From NCBI RefSeq assembly GCF_002567005.1, contig NZ_NUZU01000005.1, positions 41,693-105,692 on the forward strand: a stretch of DNA of 64,000 nucleotides, in the 5' to 3' direction. Under the pieces are notes generated by a model. It made no database searches. It was given only the letters and a program-made list of their open reading frames with translations, and had not been told where the DNA came from. Below, one piece after another: positions 21,315 through 30,124 of this stretch. Origin of the DNA: Bacillus sp. AFS073361 (lineage in GTDB: Bacteria > Bacillota > Bacilli > Bacillales > Cytobacillaceae). A program made the position numbers and the translations under genes. Numbering within the stretch: position 1 is the stretch's first letter; each line of letters opens with the position of its first letter.

Positions 21315-22190
21315 ATGGTTCATTTCGGGCGAGTTTCGACGGCAATGGTAACTCCCTTTGATAAAAAAGGACATATTGACTTTGCTAAAACCACGCAATT
21401 AGTGAATTATTTAATTGAAAATGGAACAGAATCCCTAGTAATTGCTGGGACCACTGGTGAATCTCCAACCTTGTCTAAGGAAGAAAAACTGGCATTATTT
21501 GATCATGTTGTTAAAGTAGTAAATAAGCGCATTCCAGTAATAGCTGGAACAGGAAGCAATAATACTTATGCATCCATTGAATTAACAAAAAAAGCTGAGC
21601 AGCTTGGAGTGGATGCAATAATGATTGTTGCTCCTTATTATAATAAACCAAATCAAGAAGGCCTTTATCAGCATTTCAAGGCTGTTGCAGAAGCAACCTC
21701 CTTGCCGGTAATGGTTTACAACATACCAGGCCGTTCTGCAGTTAATATCCATCCTGATACGATTATTCGATTATCAAAGATAGCAAATATTGTAGCAGTT
21801 AAGGAAGCAAGCGGTGATCTGAATGCAATGACACATATCGTTGCTAATACAGATGATGATTTTGTTTTATATAGTGGGGATGACAGTATGACAATCCCTG
21901 TGCTTTCTATTGGCGGGGTAGGTGTAATTTCGGTTGCATCTCACGTTATTGGGAATCAACTGCAGGAAATGGTTAAAGCTTTTTTTAATGGTGAAAACGA
22001 AAAGGCTGCTAAAATGCATCAACAGCTTCTCCCAATTATGCAAGGGTTATTTGCTGCTCCGAGTCCTGCTCCTGTAAAAACGGCTTTACAGGTATCAGGA
22101 TTAGATGTCGGGTCAGTAAGGCTCCCACTCGTTGGGCTGACAGAACAAGAACGAGCAACATTAATTACTCTATTAAAACAAATAAAATGA
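21315..22190 (+). CDS. dapA: 4-hydroxy-tetrahydrodipicolinate synthase
   Basis: 291-aa TIM-barrel lyase condensing pyruvate with aspartate semialdehyde, the first dedicated step to DAP, lysine and dipicolinate. Visible motifs are GTTGESPTLSKEE, MVYNIPGRSAVNI (Tyr) and the Schiff-base Lys in AVKEASGD (residue 163). The ATG at 21315 follows GAGGAG at 7 bases; an in-frame GTG at 21273 would add a poorly conserved leader. A short inverted repeat TAAATCC / GGATTTA lies between dapG and dapA. A strong terminator follows. Confidence 0.96.
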   Translation: MVHFGRVSTAMVTPFDKKGHIDFAKTTQLVNYLIENGTESLVIAGTTGESPTLSKEEKLALFDHVVKVVNKRIPVIAGTGSNNTYASIELTKKAEQLGVDAIMIVAPYYNKPNQEGLYQHFKAVAEATSLPVMVYNIPGRSAVNIHPDTIIRLSKIANIVAVKEASGDLNAMTHIVANTDDDFVLYSGDDSMTIPVLSIGGVGVISVASHVIGNQLQEMVKAFFNGENEKAAKMHQQLLPIMQGLFAAPSPAPVKTALQVSGLDVGSVRLPLVGLTEQERATLITLLKQIK

Positions 22191-22198
22191 ATAGTCAA

Positions 22199-22231
22199 AG
22201 CCAACCGGATCAAAAAGTCGGTTGGCTTTTT
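22199..22231 (+). terminator. dapA terminator
   Basis: Stem AGCCAACCG / CGGTTGGCT with an 11-base loop, then TTTTT, 9 bases after the dapA stop. Confidence 0.9.
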
Positions 22232-22240
22232 TATTTAAAA

Positions 22241-22317
22241 GGCTGTGTTAAGGCTTATTGTATATTTTGGCACCCTGTTGATTGGAGCGGAAATCAACAG
22301 GCAACTTTAACAGAGCC
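22241..22317. repeat. Short copy of a dispersed inverted-repeat element (77 bp)
   Basis: Left end GGCTGTGTTA and right end TAACAGAGCC are inverted repeats matching at 9 of 10 bases. The inner core TGTTGATT-GGAGCGGA-AATCAACA is a second nested inverted repeat. The copy at 42725-42843 has the same ends and core with about 40 extra bases, so this one looks like an internal-deletion form. Confidence 0.7.
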
Positions 22318-22345
22318 ATCAGAAAAAGTCATTATTGCATTTTTG

Positions 22346-22375
22346 TTGGAAAGGTTTTCAAAAATCAAGTATAAT
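22346..22375 (+). promoter_or_regulatory. Probable sigma-A promoter of rnjB
   Basis: TTGGAA (22346-22351), 18-base spacer, TATAAT (22370-22375), beginning 29 bases downstream of the repeat element. The remaining leader to 22498 holds a fragment (22408-22450) resembling another Bacillus intergenic repeat and no ORF. Confidence 0.65.
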
Positions 22376-22498
22376 AATTATAACTGATTTGGATCGGAAA
22401 TAAGAAAGGCGGATGCACCCTAAAGAGCGGAGCTGCAGCTAGACATTTTTCGGAGTTCAATAAAATAAATTTAGTTACAACATAGGAGGATTTACAAA

Positions 22499-24166
22499 TT
22501 GATAAACAAAATTAATAACTCCATTAAGGTAATCTCACTTGGTGGCGTAGGAGAAATCGGAAAAAATATGTATCTTGTTGAAGTGGACAAGGACATATTT
22601 ATTATTGATGCCGGCTTAATGTTCCCCGAGGAAGAAATGCTAGGCATAGATATTGTCATTCCGGATATTACATATTTAAAAGAAAATAAGGAACGGGTAA
22701 AGGCAATTTTCCTTACTCATGGACATGAAGATCATATTGGGGCATTATCATATGTTCTTACCCATATTGATGTGCCTGTTTATGGAACTAAGCTCACACT
22801 GGCACTTGCAAGTGCAAAGCTTAGAGAACAGGATTATTTTAGTAAGACAAATTTTATTGAAGTGCAGTCAGATACGATTGTTAACTTAGATGCAGTTGAT
22901 GTTAGTTTCTTTAAAACCAATCATAGTATTCCAGATTCTGTGGGGATTTGCATTCATACCTCTGAAGGATCCATTGTTTATACAGGTGATTTTAAATTTG
23001 ATCAGGCGGCTACACAGCTTTATAAACCTGAAATTGGAAAGATGGCAGCTATTGGGGAACAAGGGGTTTTATGTTTATTGTCTGATAGTACGGAAGCTGA
23101 AAAGCCTGGTTATACTGCATCAGAAGCAATTGTGGAACGGGAAATGTCCAATGCCTTCTATAATGCCCCTGGGAGGATTATTGCAGCATGTTTTGCCTCG
23201 GATATAAATAGAATTCAGCATATTTTTAACGCAGCAAAGGAAAACGGACGTAAAGTGGCTGTGGTCGGTAAGAGCTTGGAGCGGATCTATCATATTGCCC
23301 TTGATTTAGGATATTTAGAAGTAGAAGAAGATCTAATTATTCCTGTCAGTCAGTTAAAAGAATATCAGGATCATGAAATTGTCATATTAATGACTGGGAG
23401 TCAGGGTGAACCGATCGAGGCTTTGCAGAGAATGGCAAAGCAAATGGATAAAGTGGTTAACATCCAAAAAGGAGATACGGTTTTAATTGCCGCTTCCCCG
23501 CTCAGAGGCAGTGAAGTATTTTTATTTAAAACAATCGATTTGCTCTTTAGAGCTGGTGCTAATGTTATATCGGGTAAAAGGACGATCCATGTATCAAGTC
23601 ATGGCAGTCAAGAAGAATTAAAATTTATGATTAACTTAATGAAGCCGAAATATCTCGTTCCTGTACATGGTGAATATCGGATGCTTAAAGCGCACCGAAA
23701 ATTAGCTTTGGAATGTGGTCTCACTGATGAACAAATTATTATCCCTGACCGTGGAGATATTCTAGAATGGAAGGAAGGCAGACTAGCCATTTCGGGTAAG
23801 GTTCCTTCTGGGAATATTCTAATTGATGGAATTGGTGTTGGTGATGTCGGGAATATCGTCCTTCGTGACCGAAGGCTCTTATCGCAGGATGGAATCCTAA
23901 TTGTCGTAGTGACATTGAAAAAACAAGACAAGAGTATAGCAGCTGGTCCTGAAATTATTTCTAGAGGTTTTGTTTATGTTCGCGAATCGGAGAAGTTGAT
24001 GGAGGAGTCAACAAAACTAGTTCGTGACATTGTAGAAAGAAATATTGCCAAAGAAACATTTGAATGGTCTAGTTTAAAGCAGGAGATAAGAGAAGAATTA
24101 AATCGAAATTTATATGAAAAAACAAAAAGAAGACCAATGATTCTCCCAATCATTATGGAAATCTAG
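22499..24166 (+). CDS. rnjB: Ribonuclease J2
   Basis: 555-aa beta-CASP metallo-beta-lactamase ribonuclease; in Bacillus it forms a complex with RNase J1 and shares endo/5'-exonuclease roles in RNA decay. The metal motif HGHEDHIG (residues 74-81) is complete, unlike B. subtilis J2, where I recall HGHDENIG. Other motifs are NHSIPDSVG, TGDFKFDQ and HVSSHGSQEELK. Gene order (after dapA, before tepA) and the end sequence RPMILPIIMEI favour J2 over J1. The TTG at 22499 follows AGGAGG at 9 bases. Confidence 0.9.
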   Translation: MINKINNSIKVISLGGVGEIGKNMYLVEVDKDIFIIDAGLMFPEEEMLGIDIVIPDITYLKENKERVKAIFLTHGHEDHIGALSYVLTHIDVPVYGTKLTLALASAKLREQDYFSKTNFIEVQSDTIVNLDAVDVSFFKTNHSIPDSVGICIHTSEGSIVYTGDFKFDQAATQLYKPEIGKMAAIGEQGVLCLLSDSTEAEKPGYTASEAIVEREMSNAFYNAPGRIIAACFASDINRIQHIFNAAKENGRKVAVVGKSLERIYHIALDLGYLEVEEDLIIPVSQLKEYQDHEIVILMTGSQGEPIEALQRMAKQMDKVVNIQKGDTVLIAASPLRGSEVFLFKTIDLLFRAGANVISGKRTIHVSSHGSQEELKFMINLMKPKYLVPVHGEYRMLKAHRKLALECGLTDEQIIIPDRGDILEWKEGRLAISGKVPSGNILIDGIGVGDVGNIVLRDRRLLSQDGILIVVVTLKKQDKSIAAGPEIISRGFVYVRESEKLMEESTKLVRDIVERNIAKETFEWSSLKQEIREELNRNLYEKTKRRPMILPIIMEI

Positions 24167-24170
24167 AATG

Positions 24171-24202
24171 AAAGCACTGGACATCCAGTGCTTTTTATTT
24201 TT
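24171..24202 (+). terminator. rnjB terminator
   Basis: Perfect 10-bp stem AAAGCACTGG / CCAGTGCTTT with an ACAT loop and T-rich tail. Confidence 0.9.
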
Positions 24203-24263
24203 GGCATGATTTTACCTTATAAGATAATACTAACCTATATCATGCTTGAAGGGAGTATTAAGG

Positions 24264-25019
24264 ATGAATAACGATTTTCAAAAGGATAAAACTGCGAGTC
24301 AAGAAGGCGGCGAACCTCAAAAAGAGGATAAACCATCTTCTGCATTAATAGAAAAAATTCAGCAGCTAGGACAAACAAATGTCCCGCAGCTGTCAACAGA
24401 TTCTAAAATTCATTGTTTGACAATTATTGGTCAAATTGAAGGGCATTTGGCACTGCCACCACAAAACAAAACAACAAAATATGAGCATATCATTCCTCAA
24501 CTTGTAGCAATAGAACAAAACCCTAAAATAGAGGGTGTTCTCATTATTTTAAATACGGTTGGCGGGGATGTTGAGGCAGGCCTAGCTATATCTGAAATGC
24601 TTGCGACTCTGTCAAAGCCGACGGTTTCCATTGTATTAGGAGGAGGCCACTCCATTGGAGTTCCAATTGCTGTTTCCTGTGACTACTCCTTTATTGCTGA
24701 AACGGCAACCATGACGATCCACCCTATTCGATTAACGGGTCTTGTAATTGGTGTGCCGCAAACCTTCGAATATATGGATAAAATGCAAGACCGGGTCATT
24801 AACTTTGTAACCAAGCATTCAAAAATTAGTGAAGAAACATTTAAAGATTTAATGTTTGCAAAAGGAAATTTAACTAGGGATATTGGAACAAATGTAATTG
24901 GTGTTGATGCTGTTAAGACAGGTTTAATTGATGAAGTAGGTGGGCTTGGACAGGCAATGAAAAAGTTAAATGAAATGATTGACCTACATAAAGAAAAGGA
25001 TAAGGGGATGATCCAATGA
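24264..25019 (+). CDS. tepA: TepA, ClpP-like translocation-enhancing protease
   Basis: 251-aa cytoplasmic protein of the ClpP/crotonase serine-protease family (TepA/YlxI), reported in B. subtilis to aid protein translocation and to act in sporulating cells. The ClpP-like core shows [14 protein letters not shown], the nucleophile region [13 protein letters not shown] and a candidate catalytic His in [10 protein letters not shown]. The N-terminal 50 residues are polar and variable. The ATG at 24264 is 8 bases from AAGGGAG; the TTG at 24246 overlaps that site. It overlaps ylzJ by ATGA. Confidence 0.9.
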   Translation: MNNDFQKDKTASQEGGEPQKEDKPSSALIEKIQQLGQTNVPQLSTDSKIHCLTIIGQIEGHLALPPQNKTTKYEHIIPQLVAIEQNPKIEGVLIILNTVGGDVEAGLAISEMLATLSKPTVSIVLGGGHSIGVPIAVSCDYSFIAETATMTIHPIRLTGLVIGVPQTFEYMDKMQDRVINFVTKHSKISEETFKDLMFAKGNLTRDIGTNVIGVDAVKTGLIDEVGGLGQAMKKLNEMIDLHKEKDKGMIQ

Positions 25020-25252
25020 TACTTTATACTATGGTGCCACCCGAATTAATTTTTCCTTATGAGGCGGAATCACCCAGACAACCACAAATGGTCAGTTACC
25101 AGGGCATACCCCTCATGGTAGAGTTTGTAGATGGTCAAAATGTTCAAGTCATCCGGAATCTAAGTACAGATCCCCAGCATTACTTGGATGACCAACTATG
25201 TCCGGGAGCAAAAATTTCTTTCGCGAACCTGGACGGATTGTCCGCTATGTAA
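25016..25252 (+). CDS. ylzJ: YlzJ-like small protein
   Basis: 78-aa protein matching the YlzJ family ([13 protein letters not shown]...YQGIPLMVE). It is a conserved partner gene between tepA and spoIIIE in Bacilli; the function is unknown. Its ATG overlaps the tepA stop, implying coupled translation. No signal peptide or membrane segment. The end of the gene carries the extended -10 sequence that may serve spoIIIE. Confidence 0.85.
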   Translation: MILYTMVPPELIFPYEAESPRQPQMVSYQGIPLMVEFVDGQNVQVIRNLSTDPQHYLDDQLCPGAKISFANLDGLSAM

Positions 25253-25262
25253 TAGAAGATTA

Positions 25263-25271
25263 TGGTATAAT
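25263..25271 (+). promoter_or_regulatory. Extended -10 promoter candidate upstream of spoIIIE
   Basis: TGGTATAAT is a perfect extended -10, just after the ylzJ stop, with no good -35. Transcription would begin near 25278, only about 10 bases before the hairpin at 25288. Confidence 0.45.
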
Positions 25272-25287
25272 CAAGGGAAGACACTAG

Positions 25288-25318
25288 AGCAGCCAGTAAG
25301 GCTGCTTTCTTCCTTTTT
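25288..25318 (+). terminator. Terminator/attenuator between ylzJ and spoIIIE
   Basis: Stem AGCAGCC / GGCTGCT with loop AGTAA and a T-rich tail. It would end the tepA-ylzJ transcript and could attenuate a transcript from the extended -10 at 25263. Confidence 0.75.
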
Positions 25319-25384
25319 ACCCTCTTATACAGGGATGTTATATACTAAAGGAATAATATACCATAATAAACACAGGGTGATTAG

Positions 25385-27733
25385 ATGGCAAAGAAAAAGA
25401 GAAGACAACCTAAAAAAAGAGATAACCATTTGAAAAAGACTGTTCAATTTGAATTATCCGCATTGGCCATTTTAGCAATTGCAATCATATCGATAGCAAA
25501 ACTTGGTGCAGTAGGAAAAGCAACCGTGATTTTCTTCCGATTTTGGATGGGAGAATGGTATATGCTCAGTTTAATTGGACTAGTTGTATTAAGCGTTTAT
25601 TTAATGTGGAAACGAATTCTTCCTTTTTTCTTCCATATTAAATTAGTTGGAGTGTACTTTATTACTTCAGCGATTCTGCTCCTAAGTCATGTCACGCTTT
25701 TTCATTTGCTAACCAATGATGGGAAATTTAAAGACCCCAGTGTGATCAGCAATACATGGGAATTATTTATGATGGAACTAAGAGGTGAAACAAGCACAAC
25801 CGATTTAGGTGGGGGAATGCTTGGGGCAGTATTATTTGCTTTATTTCATTATTTATTTGCAGAGACCGGGACGAAAATTATTGCTTTTATTTTCATCCTA
25901 ATTGGAGTTATTTTACTAACTGGAAAATCTTTTGGAGATTTTGTTGCGAAAATCATGATGGTTCTTGTTGATTTCTCAAAAAGTCAATGGGATGCATTTC
26001 AAACCGATATGACAGAATGGAAACAAAAACAACAGGAGAAAAAAGCAGAAAGAACTACACAAAGAAGACAAGTGCAGGAGAACAGTGAACAGAATCGCCA
26101 GACAAGATCAACTACAGAATCACAATCACCTCAGGAAGAAATCAGTTCTCCAGAGCCAATTATTTCTAGCTTTGCAGATAGGGCCTATGTTGAAGAGGTA
26201 ATTGAAACAAATCAGCCTGCAGAAACGAAGCAAACTAAAAGCAAGCCGGAAGAAAATGAAGATCCAATACCGCCAATCACTTTTACAGAAGTCGAGAATA
26301 TCGACTATGAGTTACCCCCGCTTAGATTGTTAAATTTGCCAAGAAAAGCAGACCAAAGTGGAGAATATGAACAAATCCATGCGAATGCGGCAAAGCTCGA
26401 GAGAACATTTCAAAGCTTTGGAGTAAAGGCGAGAGTTACTCAAGTACATTTAGGACCAGCTGTTACAAAATATGAAGTTCATCCCGATGTAGGTGTAAAG
26501 GTAAGTAAAATTGTCAGTCTGAGTGATGACTTAGCATTAGCACTAGCTGCTAAAGGAATTCGAATTGAAGCGCCAATCCCTGGTAAATCAGCGATTGGAA
26601 TAGAGGTACCTAATTCAGAGGTGGCAATGGTTTCACTTCGTGAGGTATTAGAAGCAACCCAAAATGACAAGCCCGACTCAAAACTGTTAATTGGTTTAGG
26701 CAGAGACATTACTGGTGAGGCTGTTTTGGCGGAATTAAATAAAATGCCCCATTTGTTGGTTGCTGGTGCAACTGGAAGCGGTAAAAGTGTATGTATAAAC
26801 GGAATTATCACTAGTATATTGATGCGAGCAAAGCCTCATGAAGTAAAATTAATGATGATTGACCCGAAAATGGTTGAATTGAATGTTTATAATGGGATTC
26901 CACACCTATTAGCACCGGTAGTAACGAATCCCAAAAAAGCCTCACAAGCATTGCAAAAAGTAGTAAGCGAAATGGAACGACGTTATGATTTGTTCTCACA
27001 TACGGGAACGCGTAATATTGAGGGCTATAATGAACATGTAAGAAGGCATAACTTAGAAGAAAATGATAAACAGCCATTGCTGCCATTTATTGTCGTTATT
27101 GTTGATGAGTTAGCAGACTTAATGATGGTTGCCTCTTCAGATGTGGAGGATTCGATTACCCGCCTTGCACAAATGGCCCGTGCGGCAGGAATTCACTTGA
27201 TTATTGCAACCCAACGGCCATCTGTTGATGTCATTACTGGGGTAATTAAAGCAAATATTCCATCAAGAATTGCCTTTGCCGTATCCAGTGCTACCGATTC
27301 CAGGACAATTTTGGATATGGGTGGTGCAGAAAAACTGTTAGGCAGAGGCGATATGTTATTCCTTCCAGTTGGAGAATCAAAGCCAGTTCGAGTTCAAGGT
27401 GCTTTTCTTTCGGACCAAGAAGTGGAGGATACGGTAGAATTTGTAATTGGACAGCAAAAAGCTCAATATCAGGATGAAATGATACCAGATGATATCCCAG
27501 AAGTAACGGGTGCGGTCGATGATGATATTTATGAAGAGGCAGTTGACTTAATTATTGAAATGCAAACAGCATCTGTTTCTATGTTACAAAGACGTTTTCG
27601 TATTGGGTATACAAGAGCAGCAAGATTAATAGACGAAATGGAGGCACGTGGGATCGTTGGACCTTATGAAGGCAGTAAGCCGCGAGCTGTCTTGCAGGCG
27701 AAACCAATAGATAAAGAAGAACAAAGTTCATAA
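25385..27733 (+). CDS. spoIIIE: DNA translocase SpoIIIE/FtsK
   Basis: 782-aa septal DNA pump that moves the chromosome into the forespore and clears trapped DNA at division. A basic N terminus and about four membrane segments (residues 20-190) precede a charged linker (200-310). The FtsK alpha/beta motor follows, with Walker [10 protein letters not shown] near residue 460 and Walker [13 protein letters not shown]. The C-terminal gamma winged helix ([22 protein letters not shown]) reads SRS orientation sequences in homologues. Length matches B. subtilis SpoIIIE. The ATG at 25385 follows GGGTGAT. Confidence 0.95.
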   Translation: MAKKKRRQPKKRDNHLKKTVQFELSALAILAIAIISIAKLGAVGKATVIFFRFWMGEWYMLSLIGLVVLSVYLMWKRILPFFFHIKLVGVYFITSAILLLSHVTLFHLLTNDGKFKDPSVISNTWELFMMELRGETSTTDLGGGMLGAVLFALFHYLFAETGTKIIAFIFILIGVILLTGKSFGDFVAKIMMVLVDFSKSQWDAFQTDMTEWKQKQQEKKAERTTQRRQVQENSEQNRQTRSTTESQSPQEEISSPEPIISSFADRAYVEEVIETNQPAETKQTKSKPEENEDPIPPITFTEVENIDYELPPLRLLNLPRKADQSGEYEQIHANAAKLERTFQSFGVKARVTQVHLGPAVTKYEVHPDVGVKVSKIVSLSDDLALALAAKGIRIEAPIPGKSAIGIEVPNSEVAMVSLREVLEATQNDKPDSKLLIGLGRDITGEAVLAELNKMPHLLVAGATGSGKSVCINGIITSILMRAKPHEVKLMMIDPKMVELNVYNGIPHLLAPVVTNPKKASQALQKVVSEMERRYDLFSHTGTRNIEGYNEHVRRHNLEENDKQPLLPFIVVIVDELADLMMVASSDVEDSITRLAQMARAAGIHLIIATQRPSVDVITGVIKANIPSRIAFAVSSATDSRTILDMGGAEKLLGRGDMLFLPVGESKPVRVQGAFLSDQEVEDTVEFVIGQQKAQYQDEMIPDDIPEVTGAVDDDIYEEAVDLIIEMQTASVSMLQRRFRIGYTRAARLIDEMEARGIVGPYEGSKPRAVLQAKPIDKEEQSS

Positions 27734-27786
27734 ATTAGTTGGTGAAATTAGCAGAAACTGTAAAAGGTAGACTAGAAAATATAGTG

Positions 27787-27831
27787 CCTTTATTATGATG
27801 GGAAAATTATCATAATAAGGGCTGTTTTTTT
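27787..27831 (+). terminator. spoIIIE terminator
   Basis: Thirteen-base-pair AT-rich stem (27787-27799 with 27809-27821) and a run of eight Ts about 90 bases after the spoIIIE stop. Confidence 0.85.
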
Positions 27832-27988
27832 GTGGGTGAAATTACCCGCAAAATCCAAAATAATATATAGGAAAAATTTCCTTGATACTTTTGTGACATA
27901 ACCTTCCCCATTATCGACAAAATTTATAAATAGCTATTTATTTATACCCAAAAAAGTGTTAATATAAATTTCGATTAGTAGAAATGAT

Positions 27989-28006
27989 ATCAGATGTCTG
28001 ATGTCT
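27989..28006 (+). promoter_or_regulatory. Operator-like repeats upstream of the GntR regulator
   Basis: ATCAG-ATGT-CTGAT is a perfect inverted repeat (27989-28002), and GATGTCT occurs twice in direct tandem (27993-28006). It lies 12 bases before the ribosome binding site of the regulator, a normal place for an autoregulatory operator. No second copy was seen before the transporter genes. Confidence 0.35.
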
Positions 28007-28030
28007 AAGGAAAAGGCTGGAGGATACAGG

Positions 28031-28756
28031 ATGTCTATAAAATCAGATAACCGGCATTTATACCTACAAGTTATCGATCGTCTAAAGCAAGATATAGCAG
28101 ATGGAGTATATAAAGAAAAAGAGAAATTACCTTCTGAGTTTGATCTTGCCAAACATCTTGGTGTGAGCAGAGCAACTCTTCGAGAAGCATTACGGATCCT
28201 CGAAGAAGAAAATGTCATCATTAGACGACATGGCGTGGGTACTTTTGTTAATGTAAAGCCCTTGTTTACATCAGGTATAGAACAACTTAATAGTGTAACA
28301 GCCATGATTAAACAAGCTGGAATGACTCCTGGAACAATTTTCCTTAGTTCATCAACACAAGATGCTACCGAAGAGGATATTCGCCGTTTTTCCTGTTCTA
28401 TTGATGAGGAGATTTTCGTGATGGAGAGGGTTAGAACCGCCAATGGGGAGCCAGTCGTTTATTGTGTCGACAAGGTACCCAAACGTATTCTGCCGGAAAC
28501 ATTTTCACATGCAGAAGAATCGATCTTTCATATTTTGGAAGAAAAAGCTAACAGAAGAATTACATACGCGGTTGCTCAAATTGAGCCCTTAGGCTATCAT
28601 GAAAAAATTTCTCCAATTCTAGAATGCGAACCAGAAACTGCATTGTTAGTCTTAAAGCAAATGCATTTCGATGAAATGGATGAACCTATTCTTTTTTCGG
28701 TAAACTATTTTAAAGCGGACAAGTTTAGTTTTCATGTTTTAAGGAAAAGAATTTAA
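28031..28756 (+). CDS. ymfC: GntR-family regulator with UTRA domain (YmfC-like)
   Basis: 241-aa DNA-binding repressor. The N-terminal winged helix has [18 protein letters not shown]...[26 protein letters not shown] (in the first 65 residues). The C-terminal UTRA domain (75-240, HutC/FarR type) binds a small effector. It is the orthologue by position of B. subtilis ymfC after spoIIIE. Here it directly precedes a nucleoside-type importer, so control of that importer is plausible. The ATG at 28031 follows TGGAGGAT; the ATG at 28001 falls in the operator-like repeat. The effector is unknown. Confidence 0.88.
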   Translation: MSIKSDNRHLYLQVIDRLKQDIADGVYKEKEKLPSEFDLAKHLGVSRATLREALRILEEENVIIRRHGVGTFVNVKPLFTSGIEQLNSVTAMIKQAGMTPGTIFLSSSTQDATEEDIRRFSCSIDEEIFVMERVRTANGEPVVYCVDKVPKRILPETFSHAEESIFHILEEKANRRITYAVAQIEPLGYHEKISPILECEPETALLVLKQMHFDEMDEPILFSVNYFKADKFSFHVLRKRI

Positions 28757-28844
28757 ATTTTTTTCATCCATCTTGAAAACGCAATCAGTCTTGCTATTCA
28801 AAAATTTTTACTTAATCAATCCATATTCATAGGGGGTCAATACC

Positions 28845-29927
28845 ATGAAAAAGCGTAAAATTGGAACGGCATTATCACTTGTTCTTGCTGCTGGTACACT
28901 ATTAGGAGCATGTGGAAAAAGTGATAATACAAACAAAGATACATCAAAAGGCGGAGAAAAGAAAAATGAATTCTCTGTAGCAATGGTTACTGATGTTGGT
29001 GGTGTTGATGACAAATCATTTAACCAATCTGCTTGGGAAGGTCTTCAGAAATTTGGTAAAGATAACGGATTATCAAAAGGTAAAGGCGGATATGATTACG
29101 TTCAATCAAAATCAGATGCAGATTACGCTACCAACTTAAACACTCTTGCCCGTCAAGATTTTGATTTAGTATTCGGTATTGGATTTTTGATGCAAGGTGC
29201 TGTGGAAGAAATTTCTAAGCAACAAAAGGATCATCACTTTGCAATTGTTGACTCTGAAGTCAAACAACCAAATGTTGCAAGCATTCTTTTTAAAGAACAA
29301 GAAGCATCATTCCTTGCAGGAGTTGCAGCAGCAATGACAACTAAATCCAATAAAATTGGATTTATTGGTGGTATTGAAGGGGCAGTTATTGAACGTTTTG
29401 AAGCAGGCTTTGTAGCTGGTGTTAAAGCTGCAAAACCTGAAGCGACTGTTGACATTCAATATGCTGGTGCATTTGATAAAGCAGAGCTTGGACAATCGAT
29501 TGCTTCGAAAATGTATTCTTCAGGCGATGATGTAGTTTTCCACGCTGCTGGTGGTACTGGTGTTGGTTTATTTAAAGAAGCTAATGACCTTAAGAAAAAA
29601 GATCCATCTCGTGAAATTTGGGCTATCGGAGTTGACAGTGACCAAGCAAACATGGGTCCAGATATTGTTTTAACTTCCGCTCTTAAACGCGTAGATAATG
29701 CGGTTTATGACGTTTCTACAAAAACGAAAGATGGTAACTTCCCTGGCGGGGAAGTGGCATTATACGGTCTTGCTGAAGACGGTGTTGGGTTAGCTCCAAT
29801 CAATAGCAAAGCACCGAACAAGGCTGCAATTGAAGCATCTGTAAAAGATTGGACTGACAAAATTAAATCAGGTTCAGTGAAAGTTCCTGGTACTCGTGCA
29901 GAATTAAAGACTTTTAGCGCAAAATAA
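28845..29927 (+). CDS. nupN: BMP-family substrate-binding lipoprotein (nucleoside importer)
   Basis: 360-aa lipid-anchored binding protein. The signal peptide ends in lipobox LLGAC (Cys 23), then a polar linker and a BMP/PnrA domain with VTDVGGVDDKSFNQSAWEGL and GIGFLMQGAVEE. PnrA/BMP proteins bind purine nucleosides, and the operon matches NupNOPQ of B. subtilis, a guanosine importer. RBS is AGGGGGT. A weak promoter candidate (TTGAAA-N16-TATTCA) lies at 28773-28800. A stable hairpin follows the stop, likely allowing higher expression than the downstream ABC genes. Confidence 0.9.
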   Translation: MKKRKIGTALSLVLAAGTLLGACGKSDNTNKDTSKGGEKKNEFSVAMVTDVGGVDDKSFNQSAWEGLQKFGKDNGLSKGKGGYDYVQSKSDADYATNLNTLARQDFDLVFGIGFLMQGAVEEISKQQKDHHFAIVDSEVKQPNVASILFKEQEASFLAGVAAAMTTKSNKIGFIGGIEGAVIERFEAGFVAGVKAAKPEATVDIQYAGAFDKAELGQSIASKMYSSGDDVVFHAAGGTGVGLFKEANDLKKKDPSREIWAIGVDSDQANMGPDIVLTSALKRVDNAVYDVSTKTKDGNFPGGEVALYGLAEDGVGLAPINSKAPNKAAIEASVKDWTDKIKSGSVKVPGTRAELKTFSAK

Positions 29928-29933
29928 TTTTTG

Positions 29934-29965
29934 TGGAATAAGCGGGAGAATTCTCGCTTATTCCA
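29934..29965 (+). terminator. Stable intercistronic hairpin after the lipoprotein gene
   Basis: Ten-bp perfect arms TGGAATAAGC / GCTTATTCCA enclose AGAATTCT, which can extend the stem. There is no T-tract, so it more likely protects the 3' end of the lipoprotein mRNA than stops transcription. A second, weaker hairpin with a T-run lies at 30027-30048. Confidence 0.55.
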
Positions 29966-30026
29966 AACTATGGAATCCTAACTGAAGCGTGGAATAAATG
30001 TTCTACCTTTCATTTAAGATTTTATA

Positions 30027-30048
30027 AGGGAGTTAATCCCTGTTTTTT
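30027..30048 (+). terminator. Weak terminator-like hairpin upstream of nupO
   Basis: Five-bp stem AGGGA / TCCCT, loop GTTAA, followed by TGTTTTTT. The short stem suggests partial termination between the lipoprotein and ATPase genes. Confidence 0.4.
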
Positions 30049-30124
30049 AAAAATCCTTAAAGGTCTGACCTCTTACTACTATTGGTCAAATTTTCCTTTT
30101 ATCTTAACACAGGGAGTGAGAAAG

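Noticed and set aside
22187..22387. 66-aa frame after dapA
   Set aside because: It runs through the dapA terminator and the repeat element, and has no ribosome binding site.
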